A stretch of DNA of 64,000 nt, from positions 434,001-498,000 of the forward strand of contig NZ_CP025120.1 of assembly GCF_002838765.1 (NCBI RefSeq), in the 5' to 3' direction. A program made the translations under genes and the position numbers. The DNA is from Kangiella profundi. GTDB taxonomy: Bacteria > Pseudomonadota > Gammaproteobacteria > Enterobacterales > Kangiellaceae. The notes below the pieces were generated by a model. That model was not told the origin of the DNA, ran no database searches, and saw nothing but the letters and a program-made list of their open reading frames with translations. Below, in pieces: positions 44,276 through 53,928 of this stretch (positions within the stretch are counted from its first letter, which is position 1; each line of letters begins with the position of its first letter).

Positions 44276-45454
44276 ATGACTATGTTTGCCTCCAGCAATG
44301 ATCGGATCAGTAGTATTGACTTAATGCGTGGTGTGGTCATCTTGATGATACTGGTAATCAATATTAATTACTTCTCCACTCCGAGCTTGCTTAGATATAA
44401 CCCACTGGCATTCGGTGATTTTACAGCAGCCGATAAATGGATCTGGTTGTTTGAATACGCATTAGTTAAGCAGCGCTTTATGGCGTTGTTATCAATATTG
44501 TATGGAGCCGGCATAGTTCTATTCGCCAATAAATATACCAAGCAAGGCATCACTCCTATTAAACCTTTCTTTATGCGTTCTGTATTGTTGCTGGTATTTG
44601 GCTTGTTACATGCTTATTTGATTTGGGACGGAGATATTTTGGTGGCCTATGCTTTATGCGGGATGTTAGTTTTCTGGCTGCGAAATCTTAAACCTGTTTT
44701 ACTCATTACTGTAGGCTTCCTTCTCGCACTGGGATCTGTTGCACCCTATATTTATGATTCAATATTGGCTATTTTCGATCCCCCACCAACTAGCCCTTAT
44801 TGGTCTGCGGATACTGAAACACAAACTAAAATGTTAAATGCATACAAGGGAAACTGGTGGCAACTTACAGCAGACCGTATTGAAGTCGCTATAGAGCGTC
44901 AGACCTGGGATTTCCTATATTTCACATTATGGCGTACCTCAGGATTGATGATGGTTGGAATGGGGTTGGTAAAAGTGGGCTTTTTTAGTGGGCAGCGCAA
45001 CCATAAAGCCATTATGTGGGCTTGTTTGTTAGTAGGACTTCCTTTATCGCTTATAACTGCCTGGCTTTACACCGAAACAGGTTTCTCCTACCAGTTTTTT
45101 AACAGTTATTTATCCATTAGTTTCTATATCGGTGCCCTTGTTCTGGCTATGGCGTATGTGTGTTTATTCATAGTCTGGGCACAGTCTAGTTTTGCGCAAG
45201 GACTGCAAAGCTTAATGTCCAAAGTAGGGCGGATGGCTTTTACTCTTTATATAATGCAAAGTGTTATTTGCGGATTTATTTTCTACGGTTATGGACTTGA
45301 TATGTATGGAAAAGTTTCGCGCAGTGAGTTGGTCTTGCTTACGCTGGCCATTTGGGCGATACAAATCATGTTTGTGAAAATGTGGTTTCAATATTTCGAG
45401 CAGGGTCCATTAGAAACCGTATGGCGAAAAGGGTATAGCTGGGGGAATGCATAA
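44276..45454 (+). CDS. DUF418 family membrane protein (YeiB-like)
   Basis: Polytopic inner-membrane protein of 392 residues, about ten predicted helices. It opens with RISSIDLMRGVVILMILVININYF, as in the heparan-acetyltransferase-like/DUF418 proteins, and closes with the DUF418 part (SKVGRMAFTLYIMQSVICGFIFYGYGLDMYGK and a terminal FQYFEQGPLETVWR). The family may carry out acyl transfer across the membrane, but no substrate is known. The stop overlaps the next start by one base (TAATG). Confidence 0.85.
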   Translation: MTMFASSNDRISSIDLMRGVVILMILVININYFSTPSLLRYNPLAFGDFTAADKWIWLFEYALVKQRFMALLSILYGAGIVLFANKYTKQGITPIKPFFMRSVLLLVFGLLHAYLIWDGDILVAYALCGMLVFWLRNLKPVLLITVGFLLALGSVAPYIYDSILAIFDPPPTSPYWSADTETQTKMLNAYKGNWWQLTADRIEVAIERQTWDFLYFTLWRTSGLMMVGMGLVKVGFFSGQRNHKAIMWACLLVGLPLSLITAWLYTETGFSYQFFNSYLSISFYIGALVLAMAYVCLFIVWAQSSFAQGLQSLMSKVGRMAFTLYIMQSVICGFIFYGYGLDMYGKVSRSELVLLTLAIWAIQIMFVKMWFQYFEQGPLETVWRKGYSWGNA

Positions 45455-45675
45455 TGAGCGAGAAAATTGTTAAGGGCAAATATAAGCATTACAAAGGTAA
45501 GTTTTACGAAGTGCTGGACGTGGCAAGACACTCAGAAACTTTGGAATATTTTGTCGTCTATAAAACACTTTATGGCGATTTCGATACCTGGATTCGACCT
45601 CTGGAAATGTTTATTGAGTCCATTGAAGTTGATGGTGAGCAAGTAAAACGCTTTGAGCTAGTTGAAGAAAGTTAA
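45454..45675 (+). CDS. DUF1653 domain protein
   Basis: 73-residue protein with the DUF1653 core GKYKHYKGKFYEVLDVARHSETLEYFVVYKTLYGDFDTWIRPLEMFIESIE, a small SH3-like beta fold of unknown role. Translationally coupled to the DUF418 gene by a one-base stop/start overlap. The last nine bases before the next gene hold no terminator, so convergent transcription from the dioxygenase gene meets it directly. Confidence 0.88.
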   Translation: MSEKIVKGKYKHYKGKFYEVLDVARHSETLEYFVVYKTLYGDFDTWIRPLEMFIESIEVDGEQVKRFELVEES

Positions 45676-45684
45676 TACGCTTAA

Positions 45685-46488
45685 CTAACTCCAGATAAAG
45701 CAACTGGCTCTTTTGCCCATGACATCAAAGCTTAACCGTTTATCGGCAGCTCTTTGTGCAAGTCCATAACAGATGTGCAACGGTATCAGATGTTCTTCGC
45801 GCGGATGGCAATAGAGCGCGCCCGGTGCGTTCTGCCACTCCATTAATCTCTCTGCACGATCAAACTCATGTAATGATGCGCTCATACAGGTTTCTGTAAG
45901 CCAGTCATCGAAAGCTTCGTTGAGTTGTCGAGATTGTTGATCTCTGGCACCAAAAAATGCCTTCAGGTTGTGAAAAGAGAATCCAGAGCCAAGTATCAGT
46001 ATATTTTCGGATAGTAGGCTTCTGAGAGCTCGGCCTAACTGGATATGTTTCTCTGGATCGAGCCCGTTCAATAATGAAATCTGAATGACCGGAATATCCG
46101 CCTCAGGATACATAATCTTTAAGGGGACAAAGACACCGTGATCGAGCCCGCGAGTAGCCTCCATTTCAGTGGAGATATTCTTGTGAGACAGCAGGGTCTG
46201 AATTTTATCTGCTAGAGGAGGATTTCCGGAAACTGGATACTGAATATGATAAGACTCTTCTGGAAAACCATAATAATCATAATAAAGTGAAGGACGCGGA
46301 TTAGAAATAATGCTCACTTCAGACTCTTCCCAATGAGCACTGAATACGACGACAGCTTCAGGCTTACGTACTTCTTTGGCAAATGATTGAAGATTATCAA
46401 CCATCTCCTGATGGGCTGGGTCGCCAAGTAAAGGAAGCGGACCGCCCCCGTGAGAAATATATGCAATCGTTGCTTTTTGCGCAGCCAT
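45685..46488 (-). CDS. Extradiol ring-cleavage dioxygenase of the LigB/YgiD group
   Basis: Non-haem metal dioxygenase family that includes E. coli YgiD (DOPA 4,5-extradiol dioxygenase). Conserved metal and catalytic segments are SHGGGPLPL near the start, VFSAHWEES, GLDHGVFVPL, and ILGSGFSFHNLKAF. 267 residues from the ATG at 46488. An in-frame TTG two codons earlier is ignored. No aromatic-degradation genes are nearby, so the substrate cannot be inferred. Confidence 0.85.
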   Translation of the reverse strand: MAAQKATIAYISHGGGPLPLLGDPAHQEMVDNLQSFAKEVRKPEAVVVFSAHWEESEVSIISNPRPSLYYDYYGFPEESYHIQYPVSGNPPLADKIQTLLSHKNISTEMEATRGLDHGVFVPLKIMYPEADIPVIQISLLNGLDPEKHIQLGRALRSLLSENILILGSGFSFHNLKAFFGARDQQSRQLNEAFDDWLTETCMSASLHEFDRAERLMEWQNAPGALYCHPREEHLIPLHICYGLAQRAADKRLSFDVMGKRASCFIWS

Positions 46489-46578
46489 ATTCAATCCATT
46501 AATTAAGTTACCCTAATGGTAGCTGACAATCACTGGAAGAGACTATAACCCAATGCACATAGTCACTGTGCGCTATTG

Positions 46579-47247
46579 TTATAATTGGATATGTTTATGA
46601 ATTAACTGAGACATAGCTTCCGGTTGTGTTTGCAAAAGCATATGTGTTGCTTCGACAACTTCGACCTGTAAGTTACTGCACAACTCCTCAAAAGCTTTGA
46701 GGTTATAGGCGCTTACAAGGTTATCCATAGTCGCTTGAACGTAAACACATGGCACATCAATAACCTGACTTGGTTTTTGAACAGTAGCGATGGCTTTAAA
46801 ACGTTTTTTAATGTTGGAAAAGTTAATGTTCTGTATGGCTTTGTTTAGTAATTGTTTAAGCTCAGGTGATGACCATCGATTAAACAGAATATGAGCCAGC
46901 ACTTTATTTGGAATTATGTTCAGAAGTCGTACTGGAAGAAAACGACCAATCTTACCAATCAAGCTTGGTGGCTGTAGAAAGCAACCAAAGAAGAAGATTT
47001 GTTTAATCCGAATTTTGTTGCGCCTCGCCAGTTCATAAGCCAGTAAGCCCGAATAAGACTCCACGATCAGAATCACTTCTTCATCACTCACCGCATCCTC
47101 AATAATCGAAACCTGGTTCAAAATACTCTGATCAGAATCATCCGTTAATGGCATGACTTCAACGGGTAGGTCAGGCTTAAATGTATTCAAGAAGGGAGCA
47201 AACAAGATCCCCGAACCATCAACACCGGGCAGTAGAATAATTTTCAT
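46579..47247 (-). CDS. Alpha/beta hydrolase
   Basis: 222-residue protein with the alpha/beta-hydrolase layout: LLPGVDGSG near the start (oxyanion region), the nucleophile elbow as VESYSG with Ser in the centre, a late Asp region (ATMDNLVSAYN) and catalytic His in EATHMLLQTQPEAM. The substrate is unknown. Thioesterase or esterase is possible. It lies 72 bases after efpL on the same strand and may share its transcript if the hairpin between them is leaky. Confidence 0.75.
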   Translation of the reverse strand: MKIILLPGVDGSGILFAPFLNTFKPDLPVEVMPLTDDSDQSILNQVSIIEDAVSDEEVILIVESYSGLLAYELARRNKIRIKQIFFFGCFLQPPSLIGKIGRFLPVRLLNIIPNKVLAHILFNRWSSPELKQLLNKAIQNINFSNIKKRFKAIATVQKPSQVIDVPCVYVQATMDNLVSAYNLKAFEELCSNLQVEVVEATHMLLQTQPEAMSQLIHKHIQL

Positions 47248-47307
47248 AGAGAAGGTTGTTGTCGGATGATAAAGCCATCCTACAACAGGCTGGGATATTT
47301 GATAAAT

Positions 47308-47330
47308 GAAAGCGCGGAATTAATCCGCGC
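47308..47330 (-). terminator. Terminator overlapping the efpL stop
   Basis: TCCGCGC (47324-47330) and GCGCGGA (47312-47318) form a 7-bp GC-rich stem around the stop codon region. Read on -, it is followed by TTTCATTT. It would end the efpL transcript immediately after translation. Confidence 0.6.
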
Positions 47331-47889
47331 GGCTCATGAACTTCTTTTCTTCAACGTTGATTTTAACTTTCTCGCCGTTGGCGATGTACTCTGGAACCTG
47401 AATAGTCAAACCTGTTGCGAAGGTTGCGGGTTTAGTTCGGGCAGTTGCCGAAGCCCCTTTAATTGAAGGGTCGGTTTGCTCAATGACCATTTCTACAGAT
47501 TGTGGTAACTCAAGGCCAATCACTTTGTCATTAACCAGCACGACACGTAAATCTTCGATGTATTCTGTAATGAACAGTAACTCGTCTTCGATGTCTTCTT
47601 TATTGAAGGTGTATTGGCTGTAATCTTCACTGTCCATGAAAATAACGCTGTCACCTTCGGTATAGGAGAAAGTCGCTGGACGCTTGGTCAAGTCAACGGT
47701 AGTGATTTGGTCATCACCTTTGAATCGTTCTTCAACTTTCAGGCCAGTTTGAACATCGGTGAAACGCATCTTGTACAGGGTAGCAGCACCACGTGCGCTA
47801 GGGCTACTGACTTCAATATTCTTAACAACCAACAACTTGCCGTTGTATTCAACCGCCATGTTGCGCTTGATATCACTTGCTTTTGCCAT
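47320..47889 (-). CDS. efpL: Elongation factor P-like protein EfpL (YeiP)
   Basis: EfpL is a paralogue of EF-P that relieves ribosome stalling at proline-containing and some other motifs. The sequence matches E. coli YeiP rather than [60 protein letters not shown], with Arg at the loop tip (SARGAA) where EF-P carries a modified Lys. It ends in KKFMSRAD, the YeiP-type terminus. 189 residues is typical. Classical EF-P is presumably encoded elsewhere. Confidence 0.93.
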   Translation of the reverse strand: MAKASDIKRNMAVEYNGKLLVVKNIEVSSPSARGAATLYKMRFTDVQTGLKVEERFKGDDQITTVDLTKRPATFSYTEGDSVIFMDSEDYSQYTFNKEDIEDELLFITEYIEDLRVVLVNDKVIGLELPQSVEMVIEQTDPSIKGASATARTKPATFATGLTIQVPEYIANGEKVKINVEEKKFMSRAD

Positions 47890-48004
47890 GATGAACTCTC
47901 AATTTATAGAGGTTAAAAATTGGGCATATTGTATGAGGATGTCAGGATATTGGGAATAGGGGAATGGAAATAAATGAGCGGATGGTAAGTTAAGAAAGTG
48001 GTAT

Positions 48005-48026
48005 GGGCGACCCAGTGTGGTCGCCC
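48005..48026 (-). terminator. Hairpin downstream of the S10 peptidase gene
   Basis: GGGCGACC (48005-48012) and GGTCGCCC (48019-48026) form a perfect 8-bp stem with a 6-base loop, 15 bases after the stop on -. The following bases (ATACCACTTTCTT) are only moderately U-rich. Confidence 0.5.
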
Positions 48027-48040
48027 AATTACTCTATGTT

Positions 48041-49531
48041 TTATAGCGATTTCTTAAAGAACTCGGTTAAATCTTTTTTCAATTTAATCAGATCATGCTC
48101 ACGGATATACATCATATGACCTGACTCATAGTAGTACATGTGCACATTGTCTTTGAGCTGCTTGGGCAGTCCCATATGAGAAAATGTATATTCAGTAGCG
48201 AAGAAAGGTGTCGCAAAATCGTAATAGCCATTACCCACATAAACCTGCATGTCTGGGTTACGCAGCATGGCCGCAGTTAGCTTGTCACTGATGTCACGGT
48301 TCTGACGATAAAAGTCTTCATAGTTCCAGCTTTTTACACCGCCGCCCAAAATATAATAAGGAAGGTCTGACTTATAATTGAGCTCAGTTGAAAGGTAGGT
48401 CATCAGATTTTCGGTGTAGGTACCATGGATAGCCATGTAGCTTGGGTCGCGATAGCCTGGCTTGTTTAAGGCATCAAGTTCTGGAGTGGTGAAACGACTA
48501 TCCAGACGACCAATGGTTTCGCCCTCTTTGCGCTTAATATTATGCACAAAATCATCTAACGAAATTCTTAAATCATTCTCCATAACCAGATCAACAGAAA
48601 GGCCAGTAAAGTCGGCAACTCTTTCAGCAATAGCACGCTTCTTGCGGGGTTCCAGGTTATCACCCTGCAGCAAAGCCAACGCATATTCATTCAGCGCAAA
48701 TTCTTTGGCTTGTTCAATGGCATTTTTTAAATCGGCATCCAAAGGCGCTTTCAGTTTTTTGTGGTACCAGGCAGCTGCGGTGTAGCTTGGCAGCATGGTT
48801 ATAGGCGGTAGCAAATCCATCTGGTCGTTAAAGTCGTCCAGCTGGAAATTAAGCACGCTGGATACCAGCATGATGCCATTGAAATACACACCATGGTTTT
48901 GACCCATGTGATAAGCAATACCGGCTGAACGAGTAGTACCGTAGCTTTCGCCAATCAGGAACTTAGGCGAACTCCAACGTTCATTACGAGTCATATACAG
49001 GCGAATAAATTCAGATACCGTGCGAATATCTTCCCAGACACCGTGGAAGTCTTTATCGGTACCTTTATCGTGCGAGCGGCTATAGCCAGTGCCCACAGGG
49101 TCGATAAACACGATATCGGTTAAGTCCAGCAATGAGTATTCATTGTCCACCATCTCAAACGGCGGCTTTAATGGGAACCCTTCTTTATCCATCACCACAC
49201 GCTTCGGGCCAAGTGTGCCCATATGCAACCAGACAGATGCTGAGCCCGGGCCACCATTGTAGGCAAAAGTGATCGGACGGTTTTTGGCTTTTGCGCCTTT
49301 TTGAGTGTAGGCGGTGAAGAAAATCGAACCTATGACTTCGTTGTTTTCGTTATAAACAAATGAGTTACCCGTTTCAGCCTTATAGTTGATAGTCTTGCCG
49401 CCAACTTTTGTTGAATGCTCTGTAATAACGGTTTTCTCTTCAGGATAAGGATTCGGTGCTTCTGACTTCTCTTCAGCGGCAAATGCGCTAAAAGATAAGC
49501 TCATACTCAATAACAGGACTGCAATTTTCAT
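48041..49531 (-). CDS. Secreted S10 family serine peptidase
   Basis: Serine carboxypeptidase-like enzyme of 496 residues with a signal peptide (MKIAVLLLSMSLSFSAFAAEE). Diagnostic motifs: GGPGSASVWLHMG (oxyanion hole), the nucleophile region IGESYGTTRS, IDPVGTGYS, and late catalytic Asp/His regions (VGNGYYDFATP and ESGHMMYIRE). Such bacterial S10 proteins act in the periplasm or outside the cell as exopeptidases. GGGGA precedes the ATG. An in-frame TTG one codon earlier is disregarded. Confidence 0.9.
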   Translation of the reverse strand: MKIAVLLLSMSLSFSAFAAEEKSEAPNPYPEEKTVITEHSTKVGGKTINYKAETGNSFVYNENNEVIGSIFFTAYTQKGAKAKNRPITFAYNGGPGSASVWLHMGTLGPKRVVMDKEGFPLKPPFEMVDNEYSLLDLTDIVFIDPVGTGYSRSHDKGTDKDFHGVWEDIRTVSEFIRLYMTRNERWSSPKFLIGESYGTTRSAGIAYHMGQNHGVYFNGIMLVSSVLNFQLDDFNDQMDLLPPITMLPSYTAAAWYHKKLKAPLDADLKNAIEQAKEFALNEYALALLQGDNLEPRKKRAIAERVADFTGLSVDLVMENDLRISLDDFVHNIKRKEGETIGRLDSRFTTPELDALNKPGYRDPSYMAIHGTYTENLMTYLSTELNYKSDLPYYILGGGVKSWNYEDFYRQNRDISDKLTAAMLRNPDMQVYVGNGYYDFATPFFATEYTFSHMGLPKQLKDNVHMYYYESGHMMYIREHDLIKLKKDLTEFFKKSL

Positions 49532-49745
49532 CAAAATTCCCCAAATAACAACACATGAAAAAAACTTAACTTAACAGCCTAGCAATATTGGGCAATTGAG
49601 CAAGCGGGGATTTGTAAGAAATGTTATCGGCAGTGAGTCATATAAAGTAGGTTATAAAGATCTCAACCTTTCAATTGAACAGTTGAAACCCTATACTCAT
49701 GAAAAATTGATAAATTAAAACTCAACAACATAAAAGGGATAAAAC

Positions 49746-50267
49746 ATGAAACCAATTCATTATCTGGGGTTAGTGGTACGACTTTTTGCTATTTGTCTGT
49801 TTATTTACGGGGTAATCGGAATTATTGAATTCCTTACGCTTAGATTGAATGATATGACATCCTTTAAGCCAGGCTTTATATCAATGATTATAATGTTAAT
49901 ACCTATAATCACTTCAGTTTTTCTTTGGTTTTTCCCTTTAACGGTTGCCTATAAGTTGCTAGGTAAGGAAGAACGAGAGTTTGAGCCGGTCAATCCTAAA
50001 AGTTTGTTAACAATCTTTGTAGCATCAATTGGTTTGTTCTTTTTGTACAAATCTTTAATGGATGGTGCGTTTTGGCTCGCTTTTTACGCAATGTCCTCTA
50101 GCGGATCATCTGAAATAATGACGCCGTCACAAGTATCTACATTATTAGCAATGGATGTTAGCGATCAGGCCGCAATAATATCAACGTTAGTTGAGTTAAT
50201 TGTTGCATTATTGTTGGTTGTTAAATGCCGCACCATAGCTGGTTTTATGGCTCGCATCGCTCGTTAA
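49746..50267 (+). CDS. Membrane protein of unknown function
   Basis: 173 residues with four hydrophobic segments (about 8-30, 40-68, 85-110 and 140-160) and little else to identify it. Predicted to be an inner-membrane protein. The ATG follows AAAAGGG with good spacing. It stands alone between the S10 peptidase (divergent) and the cbb3 locus. I do not recognise the family. Confidence 0.65.
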   Translation: MKPIHYLGLVVRLFAICLFIYGVIGIIEFLTLRLNDMTSFKPGFISMIIMLIPIITSVFLWFFPLTVAYKLLGKEEREFEPVNPKSLLTIFVASIGLFFLYKSLMDGAFWLAFYAMSSSGSSEIMTPSQVSTLLAMDVSDQAAIISTLVELIVALLLVVKCRTIAGFMARIAR

Positions 50268-50289
50268 TCAATTTCTTATTCTTTAAATC

Positions 50290-50335
50290 CATCCCGCTAT
50301 CTTCTATAAAATTATCTCAATAAAATGGCGGGATG
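50290..50335 (+). other. 8-bp inverted repeat with long loop
   Basis: CATCCCGC (50290-50297) and GCGGGATG (50328-50335) flank a 30-base AT-rich loop shortly after the stop of the membrane protein gene. It might end that transcript, but the loop is long and only scattered T follows. Confidence 0.3.
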
Positions 50336-50540
50336 ATTATCATTTTCATTACCTTTAATTATTTCTAGAATAATTAATCTTTTCTGGGCTAATACCTTAA
50401 AAATCCTCGTGCGAATAGTGGCCTGTAAAAATGCCAATCCAATACTTCTTATATTAAAATCTTATGTTATCCTGAGTCCTGTTGGTGATAACTCGACTGC
50501 ACTTAGGGATATGTCTTTATGAAAGAGTGACTTAAGGTTC

Positions 50541-50672
50541 ATGTATGGACTCGGCGTAGGCGGCATTTTTGGCGTCATAGTTATTGCCTATCACTTCATA
50601 TATGAATTAAAACAGGCCTTTATGGATTCGCTTGATCCAGATCAAGTATTCAATATCGGTCCTTCCTTATGA
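50541..50672 (+). CDS. Candidate 43-residue membrane peptide upstream of ccoN
   Basis: A short ORF in the 460-base gap before ccoN. It begins ATG at 50541 with TTAAGG just upstream and encodes MYGLGVGGIFGVIVIAYHFIYE, then a polar tail ending in FNIGPSL. One good membrane helix (about 3-20) is followed by charged residues, as in small respiratory-complex subunits. The Fnr box of ccoN lies inside codons 31-35, and its -10 overlaps the stop, so this ORF would be transcribed from a different, upstream promoter. Not recognised; it may also be a chance ORF. Confidence 0.35.
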   Translation: MYGLGVGGIFGVIVIAYHFIYELKQAFMDSLDPDQVFNIGPSL

Positions 50673-50673
50673 T
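50632..50673 (+). promoter_or_regulatory. Fnr/Anr box and class II promoter of the cco operon
   Basis: TTGATCCAGATCAA (50632-50645) is a perfect Fnr/Anr palindrome (TTGAT-N4-ATCAA) centred at 50638.5. A TATGAT -10 lies at 50668-50673, predicting a start near 50680, which puts the box at -41.5, the class II activation position. The ccoN ATG is about 48 bases further on. Confidence 0.9.
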
Positions 50674-50727
50674 CACACTGCTAAAACACCCTGAATTTAT
50701 GTAAGTCCTTGGTTTATAAGGAAGGTT

Positions 50728-52161
50728 ATGATGAGTGAGCTAAAAAAAGATAATTATAACTATAAGGTCATAAGGCAGTTTGCCGTTATGTCTGTAGTTT
50801 GGGGAATTGTTGGTATGGCGGTTGGGGTTTTAATCGCTGCCCAGCTGATGTTCCCGGCACTGAATTTTGATACTTCATGGCTACATTTTGGCCGTCTTCG
50901 TCCACTTCATACTAACGCGGTTATTTTCGCTTTCGGCGGCTGTGTGTTGATGGCTACTTCTCTTCACTGTGTCCAACGTACCAGTTATGCACGACTGATC
51001 AGCGATAAGCTGGCGGCTTTTGTATTCTGGGGTTGGCAATTGGTGATTGTATTGGCGGCAATTACCTTGCCAATGGGTCTAACGACGACTAAAGAATACG
51101 CTGAGCTTGAGTGGCCAATCGATATCTTGATCGCTATCGTTTGGGTCGCTTACGCAGTGTTGTTCTTTGGCACCATCATGAAGCGTAAGGTGTCGCACAT
51201 TTATGTAGCGAACTGGTTCTTCGGTGCATTCATCATCACCATTGCGGTGCTGCACATCGTAAACAGCGCAGCGCTTCCGATTGACTGGACTACCTGGAAA
51301 TCTTACTCGGTTTACTCAGGTGCGATTGATGCGATGGTTCAGTGGTGGTATGGTCATAACGCGGTTGGTTTCTATCTGACTGCGGGTTTCCTAGGCATCA
51401 TGTATTACTATGTTCCAAAGCAGGCGGGTCGCCCGATATATTCGTATCGCTTATCGATTGTTCACTTCTGGGCATTGATTGCGATTTATATGTGGGCCGG
51501 TCCTCACCACTTACACTACAGTTCATTACCTGACTGGGCACAGTCATTGGGTATGGTCTTCTCATTGATTCTTCTTGCGCCATCCTGGGGCGGCATGATC
51601 AACGGTATTATGACCCTGTCCGGTGCATGGCATAAGCTTCGCACCGACCCAATTATCAAGTTCCTGATCGTATCATTATCCTTCTACGGCATGTCGACGT
51701 TTGAAGGCCCAATGATGTCCATCAAGACGGTGAATGCTTTATCGCATAACACTGATTGGACAGTGGGTCACGTACACGCAGGCGCTTTGGGCTGGGTTGC
51801 CATGGTTTCGATTGGTGCACTTTACGCCATGATTCCTTCTATCTTCGGTAAAGAAAAGATGCATAGCATCAGCTTGATTAACATGCACTTCTGGTTATCG
51901 ACAATCGGTGTGGTGCTTTATATCGCAGCGATGTGGATTGCGGGTGTCACTCAAGGTCTTATGTGGCGTGCTACAAACTCTGACGGTACTTTGACTTACT
52001 CTTTCGTGCAGAGCTTAGAAGCCACTTATCCTTACTATGGTATTCGTTTACTTGGCGGCATCATCTTCCTGGCCGGTATGTTTGTTATGGCATACAACGT
52101 GATGAAGACGATTTCCGGCGCGAAAAATGCGGATACCCGTATCCCACAACCAGCGCACTAG
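50728..52161 (+). CDS. ccoN: cbb3-type cytochrome c oxidase subunit I
   Basis: Catalytic subunit of the high-affinity cbb3 oxidase, holding haem b and the haem b3-CuB oxygen site. About 12 membrane helices; conserved His ligands occur in [15 protein letters not shown] (haem b), [14 protein letters not shown] (CuB and the cross-linked region), [13 protein letters not shown] and [15 protein letters not shown] (haem ligands). 477 residues is typical. GAAGG precedes a tandem ATG pair (50728/50731). First gene of ccoNOQP. Confidence 0.97.
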   Translation: MMSELKKDNYNYKVIRQFAVMSVVWGIVGMAVGVLIAAQLMFPALNFDTSWLHFGRLRPLHTNAVIFAFGGCVLMATSLHCVQRTSYARLISDKLAAFVFWGWQLVIVLAAITLPMGLTTTKEYAELEWPIDILIAIVWVAYAVLFFGTIMKRKVSHIYVANWFFGAFIITIAVLHIVNSAALPIDWTTWKSYSVYSGAIDAMVQWWYGHNAVGFYLTAGFLGIMYYYVPKQAGRPIYSYRLSIVHFWALIAIYMWAGPHHLHYSSLPDWAQSLGMVFSLILLAPSWGGMINGIMTLSGAWHKLRTDPIIKFLIVSLSFYGMSTFEGPMMSIKTVNALSHNTDWTVGHVHAGALGWVAMVSIGALYAMIPSIFGKEKMHSISLINMHFWLSTIGVVLYIAAMWIAGVTQGLMWRATNSDGTLTYSFVQSLEATYPYYGIRLLGGIIFLAGMFVMAYNVMKTISGAKNADTRIPQPAH

Positions 52162-52173
52162 GAGGGCACACAA

Positions 52174-52797
52174 ATGAATCATGAAAAAGTCGAAAAGAAT
52201 GTTGGTTTGATGGGTATTCTGATTGTGGTCGCCATCAGTTTTGGTGGTCTTGCTGAAATCGTGCCCTTATTTTTCCTAAAAGATACCACGCAACCTATTT
52301 CCACCTTGCGTCCTTATACCGCGCTTGAGTTGGAAGGTCGTGATATTTATATCCGTGAAGGTTGCCACGTTTGCCACACTCAGATGGTACGTCCATTCCG
52401 CGCCGAAACAGAGCGCTATGGTCACTATTCTGTAGCAGGCGAAGACGTTTATGAATTCCCATTCCTATGGGGTTCAAAGCGTACTGGGCCTGACCTGGCT
52501 CGCGTCGGCGGTCGTTATTCGGATGAGTGGCATTATGTGCACCTGATGAATCCTCGTGATCCGGTACCTGAGTCGAATATGCCTTCTTTCCCATGGCTAG
52601 ATGAAAACATTCTGGATGGTGAAAAAACTGCTGCCAAAATGGAGACCATGCGTAAGTTAGGTGTTCCTTATACCGATGAAGAGATTGCAGCTGCCAAAGA
52701 GCAGGTTGCAGGCAAAAAAGAAATCACTGCCTTGATTGCCTATTTGCAGTCCCTTGGCCATGAGCATGGCACAGTACAAAATTCAGGAGGTGAATAA
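52174..52797 (+). CDS. ccoO: cbb3 oxidase mono-haem c subunit II
   Basis: Membrane-anchored c-type cytochrome. An N-terminal helix (about 10-32) anchors it, the haem motif is [13 protein letters not shown], and a distal Met ligand is provided in the SNMPSFPW segment. It relays electrons to CcoN. 207 residues is usual. An AGGAGGG site overlaps the end of ccoN, and its stop overlaps the ccoQ start by one base. Confidence 0.97.
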   Translation: MNHEKVEKNVGLMGILIVVAISFGGLAEIVPLFFLKDTTQPISTLRPYTALELEGRDIYIREGCHVCHTQMVRPFRAETERYGHYSVAGEDVYEFPFLWGSKRTGPDLARVGGRYSDEWHYVHLMNPRDPVPESNMPSFPWLDENILDGEKTAAKMETMRKLGVPYTDEEIAAAKEQVAGKKEITALIAYLQSLGHEHGTVQNSGGE

Positions 52798-52982
52798 TGG
52801 ATATCAATATTTTCCGCGGTGTTATGACCCTGATAATTATGTTGCTCTTTATCGGCCTCTGTATTTGGGTGTATTCAAAAAAACGTAAGCCAATGTATGA
52901 CCAGGCAGCGCGTATGGCTCTCGATGAAGGTGATAAGGAGTCAACAGCCAACAATCATAAAGAGGTGATGAGTCATGAGTAA
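52797..52982 (+). CDS. ccoQ: cbb3 oxidase small subunit CcoQ
   Basis: 61-residue single-helix membrane protein (helix about 5-25, MTLIIMLLFIGLCIWVYSKKRKP) with a charged cytoplasmic tail, matching CcoQ, which stabilises the oxidase. It begins on the last base of ccoO and overlaps the ccoP start by 8 bases. Confidence 0.9.
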   Translation: MDINIFRGVMTLIIMLLFIGLCIWVYSKKRKPMYDQAARMALDEGDKESTANNHKEVMSHE

Positions 52983-53886
52983 TGCATTAAGCTTTTATAT
53001 TATTCTGATCGTTGCCATCAATATTCTTGGTTGCGTGGCGTTGCTCTATTTTACTCGCAAAAAGAAGCAAAGTGGTGAGCAGGGCAAAACAACAGGCCAT
53101 GTCTATGACGGTATTGAAGAGTATGACAACCCAATGCCTCGCTGGTGGTTGTGGATGTTTTACATCACGATTGTGTTTGCGATTGTGTACCTGATTTTGT
53201 ATCCGGGCCTTGGCAAGTTTAAAGGCGTTCTAGGTTGGTCGCAGATCAGCCAGTACGAAGAAGAAGTCGCCGAAGCAGATGCTAAATATATGCCACTTTT
53301 TGAAAAGTACGCGGCCATGTCTGTAAAAGATTTGCAGAACGAACCAGAAGCATTGCAGATGGGGCAGTCGATTTTTGCCAACACCTGTTTCGGTTGTCAT
53401 GGTGCAGATGGGCGTGGCGGTATTGGCTTTCCAAATCTGACTGACGATGACTGGTTATACGGTGGCACACCTGATGACATCATGTATTCAATTATGGAAG
53501 GTCGTAAAGGTGCAATGCCTGCCTGGGGTTCTGCTTTAGGTGAAGAGGGTGTTTCACAGGTGGTGCATTACATACTAAGCCAAAATGAAGTGGAGCGTAC
53601 CTTCAAACCTAATCTTGTTGATGAAGGTAAAGTGAAATACGAAGCTATGTGTGCTGCATGTCATGGTAAAGACTTAAGTGGTAATACAGCCATGGGTGCA
53701 CCAAACCTGAAAGACACAACCTGGTTGCATGGTGGTTCAATCAGCATGATTAAAGATGTGATTGAAAATGGTATTCAGGCCAATATGCCAGCCCACGACA
53801 AAATCTTAGGCAAAGAAAAGGCACATCTGGTTACCGCTTATGTGTATAGCTTATCTCACTCAGATGATAAGCAAAGCCAAGAGTAA
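52975..53886 (+). CDS. ccoP: cbb3 oxidase di-haem c subunit III
   Basis: Accepts electrons from periplasmic cytochromes. Two N-terminal hydrophobic segments (about 2-24 and 55-80) are followed by two cytochrome c domains with haem motifs CFGCHG and CAACHG, plus distal Met ligands in KGAMPAWGSAL and ANMPAHDKIL. The YDGIEEYDNPMPRWW segment before the second helix is a CcoP hallmark. 303 residues is typical. Ends the oxidase gene set; ccoG follows after 42 bases. Confidence 0.97.
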   Translation: MSNALSFYIILIVAINILGCVALLYFTRKKKQSGEQGKTTGHVYDGIEEYDNPMPRWWLWMFYITIVFAIVYLILYPGLGKFKGVLGWSQISQYEEEVAEADAKYMPLFEKYAAMSVKDLQNEPEALQMGQSIFANTCFGCHGADGRGGIGFPNLTDDDWLYGGTPDDIMYSIMEGRKGAMPAWGSALGEEGVSQVVHYILSQNEVERTFKPNLVDEGKVKYEAMCAACHGKDLSGNTAMGAPNLKDTTWLHGGSISMIKDVIENGIQANMPAHDKILGKEKAHLVTAYVYSLSHSDDKQSQE

Positions 53887-53928
53887 CAGTCTGTAATATT
53901 GGTCTAAACATTAATACAGGTTTGAGCA

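Noticed and set aside
50331-50349. Fur-like sequence GATGATTATCATTTTCATT region
   Set aside because: Partial match in an AT-rich area, about 200 bases from any start, with no promoter around it.
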